Made by a program: the position numbers and the translations under genes
NCBI RefSeq assembly: GCF_011808225.1
Contig: NZ_SOYS01000003.1
Span: 1 to 64,000 of the forward strand
Direction: 5' to 3'
DNA from: Cedecea colo
Lineage (GTDB): Bacteria > Pseudomonadota > Gammaproteobacteria > Enterobacterales > Enterobacteriaceae
DNA: 64,000 nucleotides
Shown: positions 39,818-50,629 of the stretch, one piece after another
Position numbering within the stretch: position 1 is the first letter of the stretch
Layout: every line of letters begins with the position of its first letter
Notes under the pieces: generated by a model
The model's input: only the letters and a program-made list of their open reading frames with translations
Databases searched by the model: none
Told to the model about the DNA's origin: nothing

Positions 39818-41140
39818 ATGATCTATCGCGTTAAGGGTTGGTTGATGGCAGCCTTGCTGCTGGTGATTTGTGCTCAGGTCGGGGCGGCGAGCCTTGCGGA
39901 TATTCAGGTGTCTAACGGTGATAACCAGGCGCGTATTACCTTTAGTTTTATGGGCGATCCGGAATATTCGTTTGTGCAGGATGATAAAAAAAGCGTCGCG
40001 CTGGATATCAGGCAAACCGGCGTGATTCAGGGCCTGCCACTGCAATTCAGCGGCAATAATCTCGTCAAAAGTATCCGCTCCGGGCAGCCGAAAGATACCG
40101 GCTCTTTGCGCCTTGTGGTGGATCTTACCCAGCCGGGAAAAACGCGCGCGGTGAAACAGAAAAATGGTGCGGGCTATACCGTGGTGTTCACCATTAATGC
40201 GGATGTGCCGCCGCCTCCACCGCCTCTGGCTGTGGCTAAGCGCGCAGAGCCGGTGCTCCGGCCTTCGGAACCAGCTAAAAATCCTTTTAAAACGCAGCAG
40301 GTAACGGGCGTTATCGGCTCTAATACCGTAACTCGTCCAGCTCGCACCAGGAAAACCAACGTAAGTTCAGATACCGTTGTCGTCGCTATCGATGCAGGAC
40401 ACGGCGGCCAGGACCCCGGCGCCATCGGTCCTGGCGGTACGAAAGAGAAAAACGTCACTATTTCCATTGCCCGCAAATTGCGCGCGCTGCTTAATGACGA
40501 TCCGATGTTTAAGGGCGTGCTGACCCGCGACGGCGATTACTTTATCTCGGTGATGGGCCGTTCGGACGTGGCGCGTAAGCAGAACGCCAATATTCTGGTT
40601 TCGATTCATGCGGACGCTGCACCGAACCGCGATGCAACCGGCGCTTCCGTGTGGGTGCTGTCAAACCGCCGCGCGAACAGCGAAATGGCGGGCTGGCTGG
40701 AGCAGCACGAGAAGCAGTCGGAACTGCTGGGCGGCGCGGGCGATGTGCTGGCAAACAGCCAGGCGGATCCGTACCTCAGCCAGGCCGTGCTGGATTTGCA
40801 GTTCGGTCATTCCCAGCGTGTCGGGTATGATGTGGCGACGAAAATGCTGGCGCAGCTTGGGCAGGTCGGTTCACTGCATAAGCGCCGCCCGGAACATGCG
40901 AGCCTTGGCGTGCTGCGTTCCCCGGATATCCCCTCCGTGCTGGTGGAAACCGGGTTTATCAGCAATAACGGCGAAGAGCGCCTGCTGGATAGCGATGACT
41001 ACCAGCAGCAGATCGCAAAAGCTATCTACGAAGGGCTGCGAAATTACTTCCTGGCGCACCCGTTACAGTCAGCGCCTGCGGCGGGACAAACCGCAAAAGC
41101 ACAGGGCGCTGACGTAGACAAAGTCGCCATTACTCAATAA
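39818..41140 (+). CDS. amiB: N-acetylmuramoyl-L-alanine amidase AmiB
   Basis: It cleaves septal peptidoglycan during daughter-cell separation and is activated by EnvC. It has 440 residues with a signal peptide ending GAASLADI and an AMIN septal-targeting domain at about 25-125. A Pro-rich linker follows, then the zinc amidase_3 domain beginning [14 protein letters not shown]. Catalytic ETGFISN-type segment is present near residue 385. Confidence 0.97.
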   Translation: MIYRVKGWLMAALLLVICAQVGAASLADIQVSNGDNQARITFSFMGDPEYSFVQDDKKSVALDIRQTGVIQGLPLQFSGNNLVKSIRSGQPKDTGSLRLVVDLTQPGKTRAVKQKNGAGYTVVFTINADVPPPPPPLAVAKRAEPVLRPSEPAKNPFKTQQVTGVIGSNTVTRPARTRKTNVSSDTVVVAIDAGHGGQDPGAIGPGGTKEKNVTISIARKLRALLNDDPMFKGVLTRDGDYFISVMGRSDVARKQNANILVSIHADAAPNRDATGASVWVLSNRRANSEMAGWLEQHEKQSELLGGAGDVLANSQADPYLSQAVLDLQFGHSQRVGYDVATKMLAQLGQVGSLHKRRPEHASLGVLRSPDIPSVLVETGFISNNGEERLLDSDDYQQQIAKAIYEGLRNYFLAHPLQSAPAAGQTAKAQGADVDKVAITQ

Positions 41141-41148
41141 GGAATTTT

Positions 41149-43008
41149 ATGCCGATTCAGGTTCTGCCTCCCCAGCTTGCGAACCAGATTGCCGCAGGCG
41201 AAGTGGTTGAACGCCCTGCGTCGGTGGTAAAAGAGCTGATAGAAAACAGCCTTGATGCCGGCGCGACGCGTATCGATATTGATATTGAACGCGGCGGCGC
41301 GAAGCTAATCCGCATCCGCGATAATGGCTGCGGTATCAACAAGGACGAACTGGCTCTGGCGCTGGCTCGTCACGCTACCAGCAAAATTGCTTCACTTGAT
41401 GATCTTGAGGCGATTATCAGCCTCGGTTTTCGTGGCGAAGCGCTGGCAAGTATCAGCTCTGTTGCCCGCCTCACGCTGACTTCCCGCACCGCGGAGCAAA
41501 GCGAAGCGTGGCAGGCCTATGCAGAAGGGCGCGATCAGAATGTGACGGTAAAACCCGCCGCGCATCCGGTTGGCACCACGCTTGAGGTCTTGGATCTGTT
41601 CTACAATACGCCAGCCCGGCGCAAATTCATGCGCACGGAAAAAACCGAATTCAACCATATCGATGAGATCGTGCGCCGCATTGCGCTGGCGCGCTTTGAC
41701 GTATCGATAAATCTCAATCACAACGGCAAGATGGTGCGTCAGTACCGTGCTGTGCAGGTAGGTGCGCCACGTGAACGCCGTCTCGGGGCGATTTGCGGCA
41801 CGCCGTTTTTAGAGCGGGCGCTGGCAATCGAATGGCAGCATGGCGATCTGGCGCTGCGGGGATGGGTCGCCGAACCTTCTGCCGCGACCTCGACGCTGGC
41901 GGAAATTCAGTATTGCTATGTGAATGGCCGCATGATGCGCGATCGTCTGATCGTTCATGCGATTCGCCAGGCCTGTGAAGATAAGCTGGGCGCCGATCGG
42001 CAGCCAGCTTTCGTGCTCTATCTGGACATCGATCCGCATCAGGTTGACGTGAACGTGCATCCCGCCAAGCATGAGGTCCGTTTTCATCAGTCGCGCCTGG
42101 TGCATGACTTTATTTATCAGGGCGTGTTGAGCGTGCTGCAGCAGCAAAATGAAAATCGTCTGCTGCAGGAGGAAACCCCAGCCGGCGTTACGCAGGAACG
42201 CTGGCAGCCTGAAAACCGTGTGGCTTCGGGGCGTAATCAGTTTTCTACTCCACCTCAAACGCCTTCAGCGCCTCGTGAAGCGCCACCCCGCGCATCCGAA
42301 AGTCATTCCGGTGGGCAGCGTCAGCCTGCATGGCCCAATGCGGCGCCCGGTTACCAGAAGCAGCAAGGCGAGCTTTATCGCCAGCTACTGGATACTCCAA
42401 CGGTTCCGTCAGCGGCTAATCACGCTGAGGAACCGAGCGCGCTGGCAGGGCATACTCAGAGTTTTGGTCGGGTGCTGACGATTATTCCGCCGGAATACGC
42501 GCTTCTGGATCGTGACGACGGCCTGGTGCTTTTATCGCTCACCGTGGCGGACCGCTGGCTGAAGCAGGCGCAGCTTGTTCCGGGTAGCGAAGGCGTTCGC
42601 GCGCAGCCATTGTTGATTCCCGTGCGCATGAAAGTCGCTAAGGAAGAACTGGACGTGTTGATGCGTTACCAACCGCTATTACTGAGCATGGGGATTGAAT
42701 TTGCCGCAGAGGCCAGGCAGATAACGATTCGCACCGTACCTTTACCTTTACGTAAACAAAATTTACAAATCTTGATTCATGAACTGCCAGGATACCTGGC
42801 GCAACAGGCAGAGGTGAACGCAACGCAAATTGCCCACTGGTTCGCTCGTCATTTGACCTGCGAGCACGAACGGTGGAATCAGGCGCAAGCTATTGCTTTG
42901 CTTGCTGATATTGAGCGCCTTTGCCCGCAACTGGTGAGAAATCCACCTGGCGGTTTGTTACAACCTGTTGATTTAACGCTGGCGATGAACGCCCTGAAAC
43001 ATGACTGA
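41149..43008 (+). CDS. mutL: DNA mismatch repair protein MutL
   Basis: A 619-residue GHKL ATPase linking MutS to MutH and UvrD. The N-terminal ATP motifs [17 protein letters not shown] and [10 protein letters not shown] are intact. A Pro/Gln-rich linker (about residues 340-430) leads to the C-terminal dimerisation domain. It overlaps miaA by 8 bp. Confidence 0.98.
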   Translation: MPIQVLPPQLANQIAAGEVVERPASVVKELIENSLDAGATRIDIDIERGGAKLIRIRDNGCGINKDELALALARHATSKIASLDDLEAIISLGFRGEALASISSVARLTLTSRTAEQSEAWQAYAEGRDQNVTVKPAAHPVGTTLEVLDLFYNTPARRKFMRTEKTEFNHIDEIVRRIALARFDVSINLNHNGKMVRQYRAVQVGAPRERRLGAICGTPFLERALAIEWQHGDLALRGWVAEPSAATSTLAEIQYCYVNGRMMRDRLIVHAIRQACEDKLGADRQPAFVLYLDIDPHQVDVNVHPAKHEVRFHQSRLVHDFIYQGVLSVLQQQNENRLLQEETPAGVTQERWQPENRVASGRNQFSTPPQTPSAPREAPPRASESHSGGQRQPAWPNAAPGYQKQQGELYRQLLDTPTVPSAANHAEEPSALAGHTQSFGRVLTIIPPEYALLDRDDGLVLLSLTVADRWLKQAQLVPGSEGVRAQPLLIPVRMKVAKEELDVLMRYQPLLLSMGIEFAAEARQITIRTVPLPLRKQNLQILIHELPGYLAQQAEVNATQIAHWFARHLTCEHERWNQAQAIALLADIERLCPQLVRNPPGGLLQPVDLTLAMNALKHD

Positions 43009-43948
43009 AGTAAGCAAAAACCTGCCAAAGGCAATTTTTTTGATGGGGCCGACGGCCTCAGGTAAGACGGCATTAGCCATTAATTTGCGTAAATCGTTAC
43101 CGGTAGAGTTGATAAGCGTCGATTCGGCCCTTATCTATCAGGGGATGGACATCGGAACGGCGAAGCCGACGGCGCAAGAACAGGCCCTGGCACCGCACCG
43201 GTTACTCGACATCCTCGATCCGGCACAGGCGTACTCAGCCGCGGATTTCCGTCGCGATGCGCTGGCGCAGATGGCTGAAATTACCGCAAGCGGACGTATC
43301 CCTTTGTTAGTTGGGGGCACGATGCTTTACTTCAAGGCGTTGTTAGAGGGGCTTTCACCGTTACCTGCGGCCGATCCGGACGTTCGCGCGAGGATTGAAC
43401 AACAGGCAGCAGAGCAGGGATGGGATGCGTTGCATCGTCAACTGGTCGACGTCGATCCGGTTGCCGGGGCACGGATTCATCCAAATGATCCGCAAAGGCT
43501 TTCCCGGGCACTGGAAGTTTTTTTCATTTCGGGTAAAACTTTAACGGAACTGACGCAAACGTCAGGAGAAGCTCTGCCTTACCAGGTGCATCAGTTCGCC
43601 ATCGCCCCGGCGAGCCGTGAACTGCTCCATCAGCGCATTGAGCAGCGTTTTCATCAGATGTTAGCTTCAGGTTTTGAAGCAGAAGTGCGGGCTCTTTTTG
43701 CCCGCGGAGATTTGCATACGGAGATGCCTTCCATTCGTTGTGTGGGTTACCGACAGATGTGGTCTTATCTGGCGGGTGAAGTATCACACGAGGAAATGGT
43801 TTATCGAGGTATTTGCGCGACGAGACAATTGGCTAAACGCCAGATGACCTGGTTGCGAGGCTGGGAAGATGTTCGCTGGTTAGACAGCGAAAACCCTGAA
43901 CTGGCCCGCGATGAAGTATTACAGGTTGTTAGTGCGAAGCACCAATGA
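43001..43948 (+). CDS. miaA: tRNA dimethylallyltransferase MiaA
   Basis: A 315-residue enzyme that adds a dimethylallyl group to A37 of tRNAs reading UNN codons. P-loop GPTASGKTA and the [16 protein letters not shown] segment are intact. It starts within the end of mutL. The promoters of hfq are expected in and after its 3' part. Confidence 0.98.
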   Translation: MTEVSKNLPKAIFLMGPTASGKTALAINLRKSLPVELISVDSALIYQGMDIGTAKPTAQEQALAPHRLLDILDPAQAYSAADFRRDALAQMAEITASGRIPLLVGGTMLYFKALLEGLSPLPAADPDVRARIEQQAAEQGWDALHRQLVDVDPVAGARIHPNDPQRLSRALEVFFISGKTLTELTQTSGEALPYQVHQFAIAPASRELLHQRIEQRFHQMLASGFEAEVRALFARGDLHTEMPSIRCVGYRQMWSYLAGEVSHEEMVYRGICATRQLAKRQMTWLRGWEDVRWLDSENPELARDEVLQVVSAKHQ

Positions 43949-44050
43949 ATGTGTACAATTGAATCGATATCGTGCGCAAATTTTTACGCAGTTTTTCAGA
44001 GCCTCCGGGTTTTTGAGTTACAAACAACAAGCATATAAGGAAAAGATAGA

Positions 44051-44359
44051 ATGGCTAAGGGGCAATCATTACAAGATCCGTTCCTGAACGCATTGCGTCG
44101 GGAACGTGTTCCAGTTTCTATTTATTTGGTGAATGGTATTAAGCTGCAAGGTCAGATTGAGTCTTTCGATCAGTTTGTGATCCTGTTGAAAAACACGGTC
44201 AGCCAGATGGTCTATAAGCACGCGATTTCAACTGTTGTTCCGTCTCGTCCGGTATCTCATCACAGTAATAACACGGGTACTAGCGGTTCTGGCAGCTACC
44301 ACCATGGTGGAAGTGCGCAGAGTTCTGCGCCACAACAAGACAGCGAAGACGCCGAATAA
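44051..44359 (+). CDS. hfq: RNA chaperone Hfq
   Basis: A 102-residue hexameric Sm-like protein that pairs small RNAs with mRNAs. Sm1 (residues 8-40) and Sm2 with [14 protein letters not shown] are intact, followed by the disordered Gly/Ser/His tail and acidic C-terminus. A ribosome binding site AAGGAAAAG precedes it. Relevant local targets include cycA, a known GcvB target in E. coli. Confidence 0.99.
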   Translation: MAKGQSLQDPFLNALRRERVPVSIYLVNGIKLQGQIESFDQFVILLKNTVSQMVYKHAISTVVPSRPVSHHSNNTGTSGSGSYHHGGSAQSSAPQQDSEDAE

Positions 44360-44374
44360 GGCATTTGTTGTTTT

Positions 44375-44420
44375 CCAGACCGGGGAACCAGGACAGCTGT
44401 GTTCCCCGCTGGTCTTTTTG
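44375..44420 (+). terminator. Terminator/attenuator between hfq and hflX
   Basis: Stem CGGGGAAC / GTTCCCCG (extended by CCAG / CTGG) is followed by five T. It lies 15 bp past hfq and 14 bp before hflX, so it is likely to reduce read-through inside the superoperon. Confidence 0.8.
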
Positions 44421-44433
44421 AGAGGTTATACGC

Positions 44434-45714
44434 TTGTTTGACCGTTATGACGCAGGTGAGCAGGCGGTACTGGTACACATCTATTTTTCGCAAGACAAAG
44501 ACATGGAGGACCTCGCGGAGTTTGAATCCCTGGTCTCTTCAGCCGGCGTCGAAGCGCTGCAGGTGGTTACCGGTAGCCGCAAAGCGCCGCATCCAAAGTA
44601 TTTTGTTGGTGAAGGCAAAGCCGTAGAAATCGCCGATGCAGTTAAAGCCACTGGGGCTTCGGTCGTGCTATTCGATCATGCATTGTCCCCGGCGCAAGAA
44701 CGTAACCTTGAAGCCCTGTGCGCATGTCGGGTTATCGATAGAACGGGGCTTATTTTAGATATTTTTGCCCAGCGTGCGCGTACCCACGAAGGTAAGTTGC
44801 AGGTTGAGCTGGCACAGTTGCGCCATCTGGCAACGCGTCTGGTCCGTGGCTGGACCCACCTTGAGCGTCAAAAAGGTGGGATCGGTTTACGCGGTCCTGG
44901 CGAAACGCAGCTTGAAACGGACCGCCGCCTGCTGCGTAACCGCATCATGCAGATCCTTGGACGCTTAGAACGAGTTGAAAAACAGCGCGAACAAGGGCGG
45001 CGATCGCGAGCGAAAGCCGATGTGCCGACAGTCTCATTGGTGGGCTACACCAACGCCGGTAAATCCACCCTCTTTAACCAAATTACAGCGGCTGAAGTGT
45101 ATGCCGCAGATCAGCTGTTCGCCACGCTCGATCCTACGCTGCGTCGTATTGACGTTGCAGACGTGGGAGAGACCGTGCTGGCAGATACGGTGGGCTTTAT
45201 TCGACATCTGCCCCATGACCTTGTGGCAGCGTTTAAAGCAACCTTGCAGGAGACCCGTCAGGCCACGTTATTGTTACACGTGATTGATGCGTCGGATCTC
45301 AGGGTTCAGGAGAACATCGCCGCGGTCGATACTGTTTTAGAAGAGATCGAAGCCGATGAAATCCCCGTTCTGCTGGTGATGAACAAAGTCGATATGCTCG
45401 ATGAGTTTGAGCCGCGTATCGACAGAAACGACGAGAATGTACCGATACGCGTCTGGCTTTCAGCCCAGACGGGTGCCGGTATTCCACTGCTTTTCCAGGC
45501 TTTGACTGAACGTTTATCTGGTGAAATTGCGCAGCATACGTTGTGCTTACCCCCCCAGGCTGGGCGACTTCGGAGCCGGTTTTATCAGCTTCAGGCAATA
45601 GAAAAAGAGTGGATGGAGGATGACGGCAGCCTTGGCTTACAGGTTCGTATGCCTATCGTCGACTGGCGTCGCCTCTGTAAACAAGAACCGGCACTGATGG
45701 ATTACATTGTTTGA
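44434..45714 (+). CDS. hflX: Ribosome-splitting GTPase HflX
   Basis: A 426-residue GTPase that splits stalled ribosomes under heat stress. It starts with TTG (FDRYDAGEQAVLVHIYF follows) behind GAGAGG. The N-terminal HflX domain includes RGPGETQLETDRR, and the GTPase motifs are GYTNAGKSTLFN, ADTVGFI and NKVD. Confidence 0.97.
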   Translation: MFDRYDAGEQAVLVHIYFSQDKDMEDLAEFESLVSSAGVEALQVVTGSRKAPHPKYFVGEGKAVEIADAVKATGASVVLFDHALSPAQERNLEALCACRVIDRTGLILDIFAQRARTHEGKLQVELAQLRHLATRLVRGWTHLERQKGGIGLRGPGETQLETDRRLLRNRIMQILGRLERVEKQREQGRRSRAKADVPTVSLVGYTNAGKSTLFNQITAAEVYAADQLFATLDPTLRRIDVADVGETVLADTVGFIRHLPHDLVAAFKATLQETRQATLLLHVIDASDLRVQENIAAVDTVLEEIEADEIPVLLVMNKVDMLDEFEPRIDRNDENVPIRVWLSAQTGAGIPLLFQALTERLSGEIAQHTLCLPPQAGRLRSRFYQLQAIEKEWMEDDGSLGLQVRMPIVDWRRLCKQEPALMDYIV

Positions 45715-45787
45715 CCGGAGCGCGTTTGTCCTGAAGACTTTTTCCCCTACGGGGGATATCACCGCACAACAAATATGGAGCATAAAC

Positions 45788-47044
45788 ATGGCGTGGAATC
45801 AGCCCGGTAATAACGGACAGGACCGCGACCCGTGGGGAAGCAGCAAACCTGGCGGCGACTCTGGGGGTAACAAAGGAGGGCGCGATCGGGGACCACCCGA
45901 TCTGGATGATATCTTCCGTAAATTAAGTAAAAAACTTGGCGGCTTAGGCGGCGGCAAAAGCGGCGGTACCGGCGGTGGTTCTTCCCAGGCTCCGCGTCCA
46001 CATATCGGTGGTCGTGTGGTGGGTATTGTGGCTGTTGCTGCGGTCATTATTTGGGCGGCAACCGGGTTCTATACCATTAAAGAAGCCGAACGTGGCGTTG
46101 TGACGCGTTTTGGTAAATTCAGTCATCTGGTTGAGCCGGGCCTGAACTGGAAGCCGACCTTCATTGACAGCGTGCGCGCCGTTAACGTGGAATCCGTGCG
46201 TGAACTCGCCGCTTCTGGCGTCATGCTAACGTCTGATGAAAACGTCGTGCGCGTGGAAATGAACGTACAGTACCGCGTAACCGATCCGCAAAGATACCTG
46301 TACAGCGTGACTAGCGCGGACGACAGTCTGCGTCAGGCAACTGACAGCGCGCTGCGTGGCGTCATCGGCAAATACACAATGGATAAGATCCTCACCGAGG
46401 GTCGTACTATTATTCGTAGCGATACCCAGCGCGAACTGGAAGAAACCATTCGCCCGTACAACATGGGTATTACCCTGCTGGACGTTAACTTCCAGGCCGC
46501 CCGTCCGCCTGAAGAGGTGAAAGCCGCGTTTGATGATGCCATTGCCGCGCGTGAAAACGAACAGCAGTACATTCGTGAAGCTGAAGCCTACACCAACGAA
46601 GTTCAGCCGCGCGCTAACGGCCAGGCACAGCGTATCCTTGAAGAAGCGCGTGCTTATAAAACACAGACCGTGTTAGAAGCACAGGGTGAAGTCGCCCGCT
46701 TTGCGAAAATGCTGCCGGAATATAAAGCTGCTCCGGAAATCACTCGTGAGCGTCTGTATATCGAAACCATGGAAAAAGTGCTTAGCCAAACCCGTAAAGT
46801 GCTGGTCAATGATAAAGGTAGCAACCTGATGGTTCTGCCGCTCGATCAGATGCTCAAAGGTGGGGCGCAGCCTGCAGCCAAGGGCGATAACAGCGGTGCA
46901 AACAACTTACTGCGCCTGCCGCCGGCTTCCAGCTCAAGTAGCGGTAGCGCCAGCACTTCGTCCTCTGCCAACAGAGGCGATATCATGGATCAGCGTCGTG
47001 CGGATGCACAGCGCACTGATAACCAGCGCGTAGGGAGTGAATAA
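45788..47044 (+). CDS. hflK: FtsH-regulating SPFH protein HflK
   Basis: A 418-residue inner-membrane protein. With HflC it forms the cage that encloses FtsH and modulates its proteolysis. The start at 45788 (MAWNQPGNNGQDRDPWG) matches E. coli. A Gly-rich cytoplasmic N-terminus precedes one membrane helix (about residues 75-98) and the SPFH/Band 7 domain, then a Ser-rich tail. hflC follows after 2 bp. Confidence 0.98.
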   Translation: MAWNQPGNNGQDRDPWGSSKPGGDSGGNKGGRDRGPPDLDDIFRKLSKKLGGLGGGKSGGTGGGSSQAPRPHIGGRVVGIVAVAAVIIWAATGFYTIKEAERGVVTRFGKFSHLVEPGLNWKPTFIDSVRAVNVESVRELAASGVMLTSDENVVRVEMNVQYRVTDPQRYLYSVTSADDSLRQATDSALRGVIGKYTMDKILTEGRTIIRSDTQRELEETIRPYNMGITLLDVNFQAARPPEEVKAAFDDAIAARENEQQYIREAEAYTNEVQPRANGQAQRILEEARAYKTQTVLEAQGEVARFAKMLPEYKAAPEITRERLYIETMEKVLSQTRKVLVNDKGSNLMVLPLDQMLKGGAQPAAKGDNSGANNLLRLPPASSSSSGSASTSSSANRGDIMDQRRADAQRTDNQRVGSE

Positions 47045-47046
47045 CG

Positions 47047-48051
47047 ATGCGTAAGTCAGTCATTGCTTTAATTATCATCGTGCTGGTGGTGCTTTTCACC
47101 TCGATCTTCGTGGTACACGAAGGGGAACGTGGGATCACATTACGCTTTGGTAAAGTGCTGCGTGATGATGAGAATAAGCCAGTGGTTTACGAGCCGGGCC
47201 TGCATTTCAAAGTGCCTTTTATCGAGTCGGTTAAAACGCTTGATGCCCGTATTCAGACTATGGACAACCAGGCCGACCGCTTTGTGACCAAAGAGAAAAA
47301 AGACCTGATTGTCGACTCCTACATCAAATGGCGTATCAGCGACTTCAGCCGTTACTACCTGGCAACCGGTGGTGGCGATGTGTCGCAGGCAGAAGTGCTG
47401 TTGAAACGTAAGTTCAGCGACCGTCTGCGTTCTGAAATTGGTCGTCTGGATGTGAAAGATATCGTGACCGATTCACGCGGTCGCTTAACCCTGGATGTCC
47501 GTGACGCGCTGAACTCCGGTTCTGCAGGCACGGATGATGAAGTGGCTACGCCTGCAGCAGACGATGCTATCGCTTCCGCAGCGGCTCGTATTACCGAGGA
47601 AACTAAGGGTAAAGTGGCCGTGGTCAACCCGAACAGTATGGCGGCGTTGGGTATTGAAGTTGTGGACGTGCGCATCAAGCAGATCAACCTGCCTGCTGAA
47701 GTATCCGAAGCGATTTACAACCGTATGCGCGCCGAGCGTGAAGCGGTAGCCCGTCGCCACCGTTCACAGGGTCAGGAAGAAGCTGAAAAACTGCGTGCAA
47801 CCGCCGACTACGAAGTAACCCGCACGCTGGCAGAAGCCGAGCGTCAGGGGCGTATTAGCCGTGGTGAAGGCGATGCGGAAGCGGCCAAACTGTTTGCGGA
47901 TGCATTCAGCCAGGATCCCGACTTCTATGCCTTTATCCGCAGCCTGCGTGCCTATGAGGCAAGCTTCAAGTCCGGTCAGGATGTGATGGTGATGAGCCCG
48001 GACAGCGATTTCTTCCGCTATATGAAAACGCCTGCCAACAGCTCACGCTAA
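47047..48051 (+). CDS. hflC: FtsH-regulating SPFH protein HflC
   Basis: A 334-residue partner of HflK with an N-terminal membrane helix (residues about 4-22) and a periplasmic SPFH domain. The family motif VHEGERGITLRFGKV is present. It is the last gene of the superoperon and is followed by an unusual double terminator enclosing a repeat element. Confidence 0.98.
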   Translation: MRKSVIALIIIVLVVLFTSIFVVHEGERGITLRFGKVLRDDENKPVVYEPGLHFKVPFIESVKTLDARIQTMDNQADRFVTKEKKDLIVDSYIKWRISDFSRYYLATGGGDVSQAEVLLKRKFSDRLRSEIGRLDVKDIVTDSRGRLTLDVRDALNSGSAGTDDEVATPAADDAIASAAARITEETKGKVAVVNPNSMAALGIEVVDVRIKQINLPAEVSEAIYNRMRAEREAVARRHRSQGQEEAEKLRATADYEVTRTLAEAERQGRISRGEGDAEAAKLFADAFSQDPDFYAFIRSLRAYEASFKSGQDVMVMSPDSDFFRYMKTPANSSR

Positions 48052-48072
48052 TTTCGTAAGCGACGTTACCAG

Positions 48073-48093
48073 GAGCCGGTTTGACCGGCTCTT
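48073..48093 (+). terminator. hflC terminator hairpin, proximal copy
   Basis: A 7-bp stem (GAGCCGG / CCGGCTC) with loop TTTGA; only two T follow. The same 21 bases recur at 48235-48255. Confidence 0.8.
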
Positions 48094-48094
48094 A

Positions 48095-48234
48095 GTTTGT
48101 AGACAAAGAAGAAAAAAGCGTGGTTTTTCTTTCTTTGTGGTTATCAGCTGAAAATCAATAAATTGATTTTGCTGTTAATTTTTCTGGAAGCATATTTCAG
48201 AACGTCGCCAGCATGAGGTTTGTCATCAGTCTGA
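48095..48234. repeat. Terminator-nested repeat element, copy 2
   Basis: 140 bp between two copies of the hflC terminator. It has the same order as copy 1: GACA, a hairpin (AAAGAAGAAAAAA / TTTTTCTTTCTTT) with loop GCGTGG, the palindrome AAAATCAATAAATTGATTTT, and a 3' end TTTGTCATCAGTCT. The two ends form weak inverted repeats (AG-N5-GACAAA type). It does not encode a protein. Confidence 0.8.
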
Positions 48235-48260
48235 GAGCCGGTTTGACCGGCTCTTTTTTT
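48235..48260 (+). terminator. hflC terminator hairpin, distal copy with T-tract
   Basis: The same GAGCCGG-TTTGA-CCGGCTC hairpin as at 48073, here extended by one A-T pair and followed by seven or more T. This is the functional rho-independent end. Confidence 0.9.
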
Positions 48261-48279
48261 ATCCGTTTCAGGGAATGCT

Positions 48280-48477
48280 ATGAACTCTACAATCTGGATA
48301 GCGCTGGCGCTCGTTCTGGTTCTTGAAGGCCTGGGTCCGATGCTTTATCCGCGCACGTGGCGCCGCATGATTGCCGCGATGACCCAGCTGCCTGACAACA
48401 CGCTACGTCGTTTTGGCGGCGGACTAGTGGTTGCAGGCGTTGTTATCTACTATATGTTGAGTCGCGCGGCTGGCTAA
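48280..48477 (+). CDS. yjeT: Small inner-membrane protein YjeT (DUF2065)
   Basis: A 65-residue protein with two hydrophobic segments (about residues 3-20 and 43-60) and the DUF2065 pattern LVLEGLGPMLYPRTWRRM. Function unknown. It sits between hflC and purA, as in E. coli. Confidence 0.93.
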   Translation: MNSTIWIALALVLVLEGLGPMLYPRTWRRMIAAMTQLPDNTLRRFGGGLVVAGVVIYYMLSRAAG

Positions 48478-48576
48478 ATAAGATTCAGCTGGCTGATTAC
48501 CATTTTGTAGACTAAAAGGGCTGATCATCGGGGAAACCGATGGTAGAATCCTTTTTTAAGCAAACGGTGATTTTGA

Positions 48577-49878
<1,302 letters not shown>

Positions 49879-49885
49879 TCTTGCT

Positions 49886-49910
49886 ACGGGGTGTGGTCAT
49901 CACACCCCGT
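49886..49910 (+). terminator. purA terminator hairpin
   Basis: A perfect 10-bp stem (ACGGGGTGTG / CACACCCCGT) with a 5-base loop. Its expected T-tract is replaced by the left end of an ERIC element. Confidence 0.8.
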
Positions 49911-50037
49911 TATACCTATTACCCCGCAAGCTGCAGCGGCGTTGGCTGCATTCACTTACCCTAATCAGTTACTGAAGTAAGCTCATCGGGATAAGCTCCC
50001 CTGCCGCCCGGCGACAACTCGAATGCTGATGAGTATA
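49911..50037. repeat. ERIC (IRU) element
   Basis: 127 bp, the canonical ERIC length, beginning and ending in TATA. It contains diverged versions of the two ERIC core arms: GTAAGCTCATCGGGAT, and TTACCCTAATCAGTTACT as the complement of the other arm. The region GCTGCAGCGGCGTTGGCTGCATTCA is also typical (given here as GCGTTGGCTGCATTCA). It directly abuts the purA terminator. Confidence 0.8.
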
Positions 50038-50165
50038 AACTTTGTTTTAAGCCGCTTTTTTACCTTCCCGTACAAATAAATTAGCCGCCGAAGATATGGC
50101 TGGTTTATCATCAATATATCGCCACAACGGCAATGAGCGTTTCCCCTTCCACCCAAGAGGTTGAT

Positions 50166-50591
50166 GTGCAGTTAACGAGTTTTACTGATTACGGTTTACG
50201 TGCTTTGATTTATATGGCGTCTTTGCCGGAAGGTAAAATGACGAGTATTTCTGAGGTAACGCAGGTATATGGCGTATCCCGTAATCACATGGTGAAAATC
50301 ATCAATCAACTCAGTCGTGCTGGCTTCGTGACGGCAGTACGCGGAAAAAACGGCGGCATTCGCCTCGGCAGGCCTGCGCAACTGATTCGCGTGGGTGACG
50401 TGGTGCGCGAGCTGGAACCTATTTCCCTGGTAAACTGTAGCAGTGAGTTTTGTCATATTACCCCCGCATGCCGACTGAAAGAGGCGCTGGCCCAGGCGGT
50501 GCAAAGCTTTCTGGCAGAACTGGATAAGCACACGCTGGCCGAACTGGTGGACCAAAACCAATCGCTCTACAAATTACTGCTGGTGGAGTAA
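50166..50591 (+). CDS. nsrR: Nitric oxide-sensing repressor NsrR
   Basis: A 141-residue Rrf2-family repressor with a [2Fe-2S] cluster that reacts with nitric oxide. It starts with GTG at 50166 ([18 protein letters not shown] follows), the E. coli length; an upstream ATG at 50133 would add 11 residues. The cluster cysteines are in [12 protein letters not shown]. It is in operon with rnr, 38 bp downstream. Confidence 0.97.
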   Translation: MQLTSFTDYGLRALIYMASLPEGKMTSISEVTQVYGVSRNHMVKIINQLSRAGFVTAVRGKNGGIRLGRPAQLIRVGDVVRELEPISLVNCSSEFCHITPACRLKEALAQAVQSFLAELDKHTLAELVDQNQSLYKLLLVE

Positions 50592-50629
50592 TCCTTACTC
50601 CATCTGTGGATGACTTCGGAGGAACCGCA

